Part shown: positions 6,430 through 11,463 of the stretch, piece by piece
Position numbering within the stretch: position 1 is the first letter of the stretch
Layout of the letters: every line of letters begins with the position of its first letter
Source: Gammaproteobacteria bacterium
Lineage (GTDB): Bacteria > Pseudomonadota > Gammaproteobacteria > Pseudomonadales > Azotimanducaceae
Length of the DNA stretch: 11,463 bases
NCBI GenBank assembly: GCA_027295975.1
Contig: JAPUJX010000608.1
Coordinates: 1-11,463, forward strand
Reading direction: 5' to 3'
The notes under the pieces: generated by a model
Told to the model about the DNA's origin: nothing
Database searches by the model: none
Seen by the model: the letters and a program-made list of their open reading frames with translations, nothing else
Position numbers and translations under genes: made by a program

Positions 6430-6459
6430 CTGCCAAGCCCTGCCGAGACCTGCTAGCAT
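6430..6459 (+). promoter_or_regulatory. Candidate sigma-70 promoter for the Nudix gene
   Basis: CTGCCA (6430-6435, four of six matches to TTGACA) and TAGCAT (6454-6459, four of six to TATAAT) are 18 bases apart. TGC precedes the -10, giving an extended -10 element. A transcript would begin near 6466, about 23 bases before the TTG start, leaving room for the AGGAA ribosome site at 6475-6479. If real, the Nudix gene is expressed separately from the peptide operon. Confidence 0.4.
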
Positions 6460-6488
6460 GCCGTCCTTTTTGCCAGGAACTCACCCAC

Positions 6489-7241
6489 TTGGCCGACGAC
6501 AGAAAGACCCGGCATCACAACGATATCTACGGAAAAATCGAATCCCGACACGAGGCTGAGGAAGGTGTTTCGCCGCCCATCCCGGCTGCGACCGTGGTGC
6601 TGCTGCGTGACGGCGCCGACGGCCCCGAGGTTTTAATGTTGCGCAAGAACTCGAAAATCACCTTTGGCGGCATGTGGGTTTTTCCGGGCGGAAAGATCGA
6701 TCCGGAAGATTTCCCAGCCGATGGGGACATGCAGGCGGCAGCCCGCACGGCGGCGGTACGTGAGGCCGCCGAAGAAGCGAGCCTTGAACTCAGCCCCGAC
6801 GATTTCGTCTGGTTTGCGCATTGGACGCCGCCGCCAGGACCGCAAAAACGTTTTGCTACCTGGTTTTTTGCGGCACATCTGCGCGAAACGCACGAGGTAA
6901 AAATCGACGACGGAGAAATCGACGACCACACCTGGATTCGACCCGCCGATGCGCTCGCTCGTCACAACGCCCGCGAAATCGACATCGTCCCACCTACCTG
7001 GGTGACCTTATATCACCTGTCCCTATATCGGCCCGCCAGCGCCATGTTGCAACATTTCAGAGACAACGAGACCAAGGTTTACGCAACGAGGGTGGTAAAA
7101 GCCGCCGACGGTAGCCGCGTGGCAATGTGGCACGGTGATGCCGGTTACCAGGACTGGGATGCGGACATCGAGGGACACCGTCACCGCCTGTTGATGGCTA
7201 AAAGTGGTTTTGTGTTCGAAAACACCATCGAGCGGTACTGA
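6489..7241 (+). CDS. Nudix hydrolase (NUDT19-like long form)
   Basis: This 250-residue protein would hydrolyse nucleoside-diphosphate-linked compounds such as CoA derivatives or modified nucleotides. The core fold starts at PAATVVLLRDG (residues 32-42), and the Nudix box is GGKIDPED (67-74) plus REAAEEASLEL (91-101). Compared with the GX5EX7REUXEEXGU pattern, the middle spacer is 17 residues rather than 7, as in NUDT19-like and other long forms, and the late Gly is Ser98. The metal-binding Glu95 and Glu96 are present. C-terminal features such as DDHTWIRPADAL fit the family. The start is TTG, supported by AGGAA nine bases upstream; no ATG occurs before the first core strand. Long-form relatives are often CoA or acyl-CoA diphosphatases, which would suit the acyl-CoA enzymes nearby, but the substrate is not proven. 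Confidence 0.87.
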   Translation: MADDRKTRHHNDIYGKIESRHEAEEGVSPPIPAATVVLLRDGADGPEVLMLRKNSKITFGGMWVFPGGKIDPEDFPADGDMQAAARTAAVREAAEEASLELSPDDFVWFAHWTPPPGPQKRFATWFFAAHLRETHEVKIDDGEIDDHTWIRPADALARHNAREIDIVPPTWVTLYHLSLYRPASAMLQHFRDNETKVYATRVVKAADGSRVAMWHGDAGYQDWDADIEGHRHRLLMAKSGFVFENTIERY

Positions 7242-7243
7242 AA

Positions 7244-7267
7244 GTAAAAAAGGGGAACCTTTTTTAC
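7244..7267. terminator. Bidirectional hairpin terminator between convergent genes
   Basis: The arms GTAAAAAAGG (7244-7253) and CCTTTTTTAC (7258-7267) are perfect complements with a GGAA loop. A T-run lies at the 3' side in both reading directions, which fits intrinsic termination of both the Nudix gene (ends 7241) and the VOC gene. The hairpin includes the VOC stop codon (7264-7266), so the terminator overlaps the coding end. Confidence 0.7.
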
Positions 7268-8040
7268 CCTTGGTGCAGATTAAAACGCGTGCCGCAGAGA
7301 TCAACACGGTCATCGTTCACGTAACACCCTCGCTCCCGCGCCGCGGCCAGGATGTGATCGCGGTTTTTCACCGCAACATCGAGCCCGCCAAGACCAGCGC
7401 CACGCCCGTCCGCGGCTTCCACGAACCGGATGGTGGCATTGTTCAGGCGCATGGATAACTCAGCACCCTCGCGTGCAACGGGTAAACCCGCAACCTTTCC
7501 CCAGAGTTCGGCGAGGGTCACCGGGTCGGAACTCTGTAGTTCCACGCCGAGGTAGTCGACCGTTACGTCCTGTTTTACCTTGTCTTCCCAGCCCGTACCA
7601 CCCACCGGCATCCAGTTGCCGTCGAAGTCTTCGAACTTGTCGTACTCGATCTCGAGGAACGAGGCGATCATGTCTCCGGGATGGAGTTGGCACAGATGCC
7701 AGCCGTTGCGCTCGGCTTCGTTTGCGATTCGCACGCCATTGTCGAGCGCACGCTGGCGCACGGTGCGTTGATTCTCGAGGGTATCGAGCTGGGTGATGAC
7801 CATGTAACCACCATCGCCGCCGCGTCGGTCCAGATACCGGCCTCCAGCGGTGTTTTCTTCGATGGGCGCAACTACTTCGAGAAAGTTGCGGCCGATGGGC
7901 ATCAGCGTGTTTTCGAGACCAAACTTGCCGACCCCCGGGTCTACGAAACAGGTGTTGATCCCCAACACGTTGGTGAGATCGTCGATCACGGGCTCAAGCT
8001 CGCGAGCAACCAGGCAGATCTGGCGCAGTTGTATGGTCAT
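7264..8040 (-). CDS. VOC-fold (glyoxalase/dioxygenase-like) protein
   Basis: This 258-residue protein is built of two vicinal-oxygen-chelate modules. The first starts LRQICLVARELEPVIDDLTN (residues 5-24) and includes NFLEVVAPIEENTAGGRYL (52-70), a common VOC signature whose Glu55 may bind metal. The usual first-strand His (as in a DHV-type start) reads Gln7-Ile8 here, so the metal site may be incomplete. The second module covers roughly residues 140-258 (VDYLGVELQSSDPVTLAELWGKVAGL and a C-terminal GTRFNLHQG). VOC proteins include glyoxalases, ring-cleaving dioxygenases and epimerases; nothing visible chooses among these. The ATG at 8040 has GAGGGG about six bases upstream. It diverges from the crotonase gene, and a link to the same CoA or aromatic catabolism is plausible. 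Confidence 0.82.
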   Translation of the reverse strand: MTIQLRQICLVARELEPVIDDLTNVLGINTCFVDPGVGKFGLENTLMPIGRNFLEVVAPIEENTAGGRYLDRRGGDGGYMVITQLDTLENQRTVRQRALDNGVRIANEAERNGWHLCQLHPGDMIASFLEIEYDKFEDFDGNWMPVGGTGWEDKVKQDVTVDYLGVELQSSDPVTLAELWGKVAGLPVAREGAELSMRLNNATIRFVEAADGRGAGLGGLDVAVKNRDHILAAARERGCYVNDDRVDLCGTRFNLHQG

Positions 8041-8070
8041 GGTTGTCCCCTCGTTTTCGTCACTCCCAAG

Positions 8071-8099
8071 AGCCTATCCCGCTTACCCTCTCCTGCCAA
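8071..8099 (-). promoter_or_regulatory. Candidate sigma-70 promoter for the VOC gene
   Basis: Read on the minus strand, TTGGCA (8099-8094, five of six matches to TTGACA) and TAGGCT (8076-8071, three of six to TATAAT) are exactly 17 bases apart. They lie about 30 bases before the VOC start. The opposite-strand promoter for the crotonase gene must share this 152-base gap (8041-8192), but I could not find a convincing one. Confidence 0.35.
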
Positions 8100-8192
8100 T
8101 GGCGGGGGCTGATCAGGCATACGACCAAACAACGCGCTGGTCTTACACGGCAGTTTGCGCTCTCATAGGGATATCAACACGGGAGAGAAGGC

Positions 8193-9026
8193 ATGTATCA
8201 GGATATTCTTTATGAAGTACAAGATCCGGTCGCAATAATCACGATGAACCGGCCCGAGGCGCTCAACGCGCTCACCGGGCGCATGATGGCGGAGATGCGC
8301 CATGCGTTCGCCGCGGCGGAAAAAGACACGGCAGTTGTGGGTATGGTGCTGACCGGCGCAGGACGCGGATTCTGCGCAGGCGCGGACATGGCAGGATTGA
8401 ATGCGACCGCCTCGGGTGAGCGTGGCGAAGCCGAGGATCTCTCCGACCTGGAAGCGAGCCCCGGGAATCCGGACATGGGCCCGAACTTCGAAATTACCTA
8501 CTCCTACATGATGGCCCTTCAGAAGCCACTGATTGCGGCAATCAACGGACCCTGCGCCGGGCTTGGATTTTGTTATGCGTGTCTGGCCGATATGCGGATT
8601 GTCGAGCGTCAGGCAAAGTTCACAACGGCATTCTCGCAACGGGGACTCATCGCCGAACACGGTTCGAGCTGGGTGTTGCCGCGGCTGATTGGAACGGGAC
8701 GCGCACTGGATCTGTTGTGGAGCGCGCGTAAGTTCACCGGCGAGGAAGCGAAGGAACTCGGGTTGGCGGAGCGTCTGGTAGAACAGGGCGAGTCGTTACA
8801 AACCGCCATCGACTACATCAAACAACTTGCGAGCGCCGTCTCCCCTACTTCCATCAAGGTGATCAAGGCGCAGGTTTATCGCCACCTCAACATGGAATTG
8901 GGCGAAGCCATGGCCGAGTCCAATACCTGGATGGCCGAATCGCTGAAACGCGAAGATTTCAAGGAGGGTGTGAGTTCGTTCATGGAAAAACGGCTGCCCG
9001 AGTTCAAACGCGTAGGCGACGATTGA
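8193..9026 (+). CDS. Enoyl-CoA hydratase/isomerase (crotonase) family protein
   Basis: This 277-residue crotonase-fold enzyme acts on acyl-CoA thioesters. Landmarks are VAIITMNRPEALNAL (residues 13-27), the first oxyanion-hole segment GFCAGADM (59-66), the second one at AAINGPCAGLG (115-125), and LPRLIGTGRALDLLWSARKFTG. By alignment from memory, neither catalytic Glu of classic enoyl-CoA hydratase (Glu144 and Glu164 in the rat enzyme) is kept. A single acid, Glu155 in GLIAEHG, sits where PaaG-type isomerases have their acid. An isomerase-like or other crotonase activity is therefore more likely than plain hydration. A long ribosome site (GGGAGAGAAGG) precedes the ATG. The flavoprotein gene follows after 57 bases. 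Confidence 0.9.
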   Translation: MYQDILYEVQDPVAIITMNRPEALNALTGRMMAEMRHAFAAAEKDTAVVGMVLTGAGRGFCAGADMAGLNATASGERGEAEDLSDLEASPGNPDMGPNFEITYSYMMALQKPLIAAINGPCAGLGFCYACLADMRIVERQAKFTTAFSQRGLIAEHGSSWVLPRLIGTGRALDLLWSARKFTGEEAKELGLAERLVEQGESLQTAIDYIKQLASAVSPTSIKVIKAQVYRHLNMELGEAMAESNTWMAESLKREDFKEGVSSFMEKRLPEFKRVGDD

Positions 9027-9065
9027 CAGCGGCAGCCAATCGGCAGTCACCACGGCGGTCGGTAT

Positions 9066-9071
9066 TACAAT
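9066..9071 (+). promoter_or_regulatory. Possible -10 element close to the flavoprotein start
   Basis: TACAAT matches the sigma-70 -10 consensus at five of six positions, but no good -35 is found at 16-18 bases. A transcript from it would begin about 9078, only a few bases before the GTG at 9084. This would give a nearly leaderless message, consistent with the lack of a visible ribosome site. Confidence 0.25.
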
Positions 9072-9083
9072 GGCGATATTGTT

Positions 9084-10256
9084 GTGAACACAAGCTCGGC
9101 AGAATTTACTGAGATAGAACGGCAGATCGCAACGGTCAAACCGGTCATTGAAGCTCATGCCGATGAGGCGGAAGAACAACGGCACCTCAGCAACGAGGTA
9201 GCCCGGGCCATGGCGTTGGCCGGACTATACCGCGTTGCCGTCCCGCGAAGTCTCGACGGTGCCGAGGCTCATCCGATAACCCAGATCAAAACCATCGAAG
9301 CGGTTTCCGAAATTCACGGCTCTACCGGTTGGAACCTGATGATCGGCATTGAAACCATGGGTATTCTCGGCGGTACCTTCAGCAGGTCCGTAACAGAAAA
9401 ACTCTACGCAGATCCCGAGCTGGTTATTGCCGGAACCCTCAATCCCCTAGGGCAGGCAACCCCCTGCGATGGCGGATACCGGATCAGTGGGCAATGGCCG
9501 TTTGCAAGCGGAGTGCACAACGCCAAGTTTTTCTGGAGCCAGAGCATCGTCCATAAGGACGGTGAACGTCTCAAAGACGATCGCGGGTTTGTGTTTTGCG
9601 AATCCATGGTCCCGGTTGCGCAAATTGAAATTCTGGATACCTGGCATGTATCAGGCTTGCGTGGGTCGGGCAGCCACGATGTCCGCATACGGGACGTGTT
9701 CGTTTCGAACGAGTACATCAGCCAGGTGCAGCGACAGATACCGGTTGAATCGGGCACCCTCTACCGCCTGCCCATCTATAGCCGCCTGGCTTACAACAAG
9801 GTCGGTGTGGCGACCGGGATCGCAAGAGCCGCCATCAATCAGTTCATTCGGCTGAGCAGTGAGAAGAAGCCGCGCGGCTCGAGTAGTTTGTTGCGCAACA
9901 GAGTAGACGCGCAACGAGCCGTTGCCGAGGCAGAGAGACTGATTGGTTCCGCTAGAAGTTATGTCTTCGATTCTGTTTCAGACCTATGGGAGACGATAGA
10001 AAATGGCAACAAGCCAACCGACAGACAGAAAGCCATTGTGCAACTGAGTTGTTCCGGCGCCGCCAACGAATCGGTCAAAGCGGTCGAGATGTTGTATTCG
10101 GCAGCCGGGGCCAGCGCCAACTTCCTGACGAGCCCACTGGAACGCAGCATGCGGGACGTGCTGGTGGTGCGGCAGCACATCATGGTTTCACCTCAGTACA
10201 CCGAGGCGGTGGGCCGAGTACTGCTCGGGATGGAATCCGAGAGTTTCTTGTTCTGA
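9084..10256 (+). CDS. Acyl-CoA dehydrogenase-fold flavoprotein (HsaA/group D monooxygenase-like)
   Basis: This 390-residue protein has the acyl-CoA dehydrogenase fold in the version used by two-component flavin monooxygenases such as HsaA (steroid ring hydroxylation) and related hydroxylases. It starts with a helical domain (residues 1-110; AMALAGLYRVAVPRSLDG, then SEIHGSTGWNLMIG). The beta domain follows (GGYRISGQWPFASGVHNAKFF, about 133-153, then DTWHVSGLRGSGSHDVRI). A C-terminal helical domain comes next (PLERSMRDVLVVRQHIMVSPQ). The length equals that of HsaA. The W-x-F-A-S-G motif and the GSGSHD segment are typical of this subgroup rather than true dehydrogenases. Such enzymes need a separate flavin reductase, which is not in the window. 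The GTG start is the only reasonable in-frame choice and has no clear ribosome site. Substrate unknown. Confidence 0.85.
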   Translation: MNTSSAEFTEIERQIATVKPVIEAHADEAEEQRHLSNEVARAMALAGLYRVAVPRSLDGAEAHPITQIKTIEAVSEIHGSTGWNLMIGIETMGILGGTFSRSVTEKLYADPELVIAGTLNPLGQATPCDGGYRISGQWPFASGVHNAKFFWSQSIVHKDGERLKDDRGFVFCESMVPVAQIEILDTWHVSGLRGSGSHDVRIRDVFVSNEYISQVQRQIPVESGTLYRLPIYSRLAYNKVGVATGIARAAINQFIRLSSEKKPRGSSSLLRNRVDAQRAVAEAERLIGSARSYVFDSVSDLWETIENGNKPTDRQKAIVQLSCSGAANESVKAVEMLYSAAGASANFLTSPLERSMRDVLVVRQHIMVSPQYTEAVGRVLLGMESESFLF

Positions 10257-10269
10257 TTCGAGGCCTTTT

Positions 10270-11463
10270 TTACGCCGGGGCGCTCTGACAACCTCGAACC
10301 AGCCGACCCGGCATCAAACCGGTGTGCTCGCCACATTCATAGGTCACTTCACCCGATTTGATGGTCATGCGGTACCCCTGTGCCGTCTGCACCAGACGTT
10401 TACCTCCTGCCGGCAGGTCATAAACCATCTTCGGTGGATGTAGTTTCAACCCATCATAGTCGATGAGATTAAAATCGGCCGTGTATCCGGGAGCGATCAC
10501 GCCGCGGTCGCGCAAACCGTATACTTCCGCGGAATTCCGGGTGAGTTTGTGCACGACGAACTCCAGCGACATCCGTGGGCCCCTTTGTCTATCGCGGGTG
10601 AAATAACTCAACATGTAGGTTGGTACGCTCGCATCCACCAGCACGCCGCAGTGAGCGCCGCCATCGGACAGCCCGAACACGCTCTGCGGATGTTCGATGA
10701 CCTTGCGTTGCCCCTCCAGGTCACCTTCGTACCTGCCAAACAGGATGAGCAAAGGCGCACCTTCGGCAAGAATATCCATCATCACCTCACGAGGGTCGAC
10801 ACCACGCCGATGTGCCACGGCAGCGACGGTATCGTCGGGACCGGGTTCGTAGGTGAGGGCATCGTCCATGACGTACATGTATTCGTAATCCGTCATGAAA
10901 CGCATCGCATCCCTGTTGCGGGGCAACACCGGTTCTTCGGTGAGAACGCGCTGCCGGAACACGGGATCTTTCAGGCGAGCCTGACGTTCCCCAAGAGGTA
11001 ACTCGTGAATTTCCCGATAGGCCGGGAACTGCCGCATGGGGTTAATTGTGCCATCCAGCATCATCAGAATGGAGGCCGGACGCGCACCTACCTGAGGCCT
11101 CAGGTTGAACCCTTCCGCATGGAGTTTCTCCGCCAGGGCCCATATGGGCGCCGCGCCCGCGGTAACCAACGGCGTCACCGTACAGCCGGTGGTGCGGGCA
11201 ATGCGTTCGATCCACGCCAACTCTTCCGGATCGTTCAGACCGTCCGAGACAAACTCCATTGTTCCATAGGACAACCCCGAAAAAGCGCTGGCAATGGTGG
11301 TCATCTCTTCCGCCGATGCGCGGGTACCGGGAATCAGCTTGCCGGCCTTGTCAACGTGCCCGTAAAACCGCGAGGTCGAGAACCCGAGCGCACCGGCTTC
11401 AAGCGCAGTACGGGTAATCGCGCGCATCTCTGCCATGTCTTCGCTAGTCGCATCGTCGTAGCA
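10270..11463 (-). CDS. Amidohydrolase family 3 (N-acyl-D-amino-acid deacylase-like), cut by right edge
   Basis: The last 397 residues of a TIM-barrel metal hydrolase are visible. The frame stays open to the right edge (CYDDATSEDMAEMR), so the ATG at 11436 is internal, and roughly a third of the protein including the HxH metal motif lies outside. Diagnostic segments are LEAGALGFSTSRFYGH, GTMEFVSDGL, GLSDGGAHCGVL (the Asp is the expected catalytic residue), KLTRNSAEVYGLRDRG, and IAPGYTADFNLIDYD with the C-terminal sandwich ending in MPGRLVRG. Where classic D-aminoacylases carry an SHxK-type metal histidine, this protein reads NLRPQVGARP. That is typical of a large, poorly characterised subgroup, so deacylase activity on D-amino acids should not be assumed. 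It converges on the flavoprotein gene with only 13 bases between stops. Confidence 0.9.
   Translation of the reverse strand, partial: CYDDATSEDMAEMRAITRTALEAGALGFSTSRFYGHVDKAGKLIPGTRASAEEMTTIASAFSGLSYGTMEFVSDGLNDPEELAWIERIARTTGCTVTPLVTAGAAPIWALAEKLHAEGFNLRPQVGARPASILMMLDGTINPMRQFPAYREIHELPLGERQARLKDPVFRQRVLTEEPVLPRNRDAMRFMTDYEYMYVMDDALTYEPGPDDTVAAVAHRRGVDPREVMMDILAEGAPLLILFGRYEGDLEGQRKVIEHPQSVFGLSDGGAHCGVLVDASVPTYMLSYFTRDRQRGPRMSLEFVVHKLTRNSAEVYGLRDRGVIAPGYTADFNLIDYDGLKLHPPKMVYDLPAGGKRLVQTAQGYRMTIKSGEVTYECGEHTGLMPGRLVRGCQSAPA

Noticed and set aside
10232..10275. Terminator between the convergent flavoprotein and amidohydrolase genes
   Set aside because: A run of six T is present, but the only pairing nearby (GAATC and GATTC) is short and badly placed.

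Overview
The window looks like ordinary bacterial chromosome from a proteobacterium, most likely a gammaproteobacterium with an aerobic, catabolism-rich lifestyle. This rests on the moderately high GC, Shine-Dalgarno-led genes, an RND efflux operon, a Tat-type signal and a double-glycine peptide leader. Species cannot be read from the sequence. I see no rRNA, tRNA, CRISPR array or transposase gene.

Layout. Minus strand, 1-1908: an RND efflux pair, with the membrane fusion protein first and the inner-membrane permease after it, cut by the left edge. Minus strand, 2059-4064: an aldolase (HpcH/HpaI fold) followed by an amidohydrolase, probably one transcript. Diverging from them on the plus strand, 4170-5485: a small Tat-signal ABM-domain protein and a luciferase-like flavin oxidoreductase 11 bases later. 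Together these four genes look like a small catabolic divergon of unknown substrate.

5486-5794 holds no convincing gene. The most unusual part follows at 5795-6427: a 60-residue peptide with a textbook double-glycine secretion leader (bacteriocin or microcin type), a strong palindrome, and two very small overlapping genes for two-helix membrane proteins. The last of these (59 residues) is easily missed by gene callers. The arrangement resembles a precursor-plus-immunity cassette, but no peptidase-containing ABC exporter lies in the window.

From 6489 the window returns to metabolism: a Nudix hydrolase (TTG start), a convergent VOC-fold protein sharing a bidirectional terminator-like hairpin, then plus-strand genes for a crotonase-family protein and an acyl-CoA-dehydrogenase-fold flavoprotein of the HsaA type. 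A convergent Amidohydro_3 (N-acyl-D-amino-acid deacylase-like) gene is cut by the right edge. The enzymes fit breakdown of CoA-linked, cyclic or amide-containing organic compounds, but no complete pathway can be assigned.
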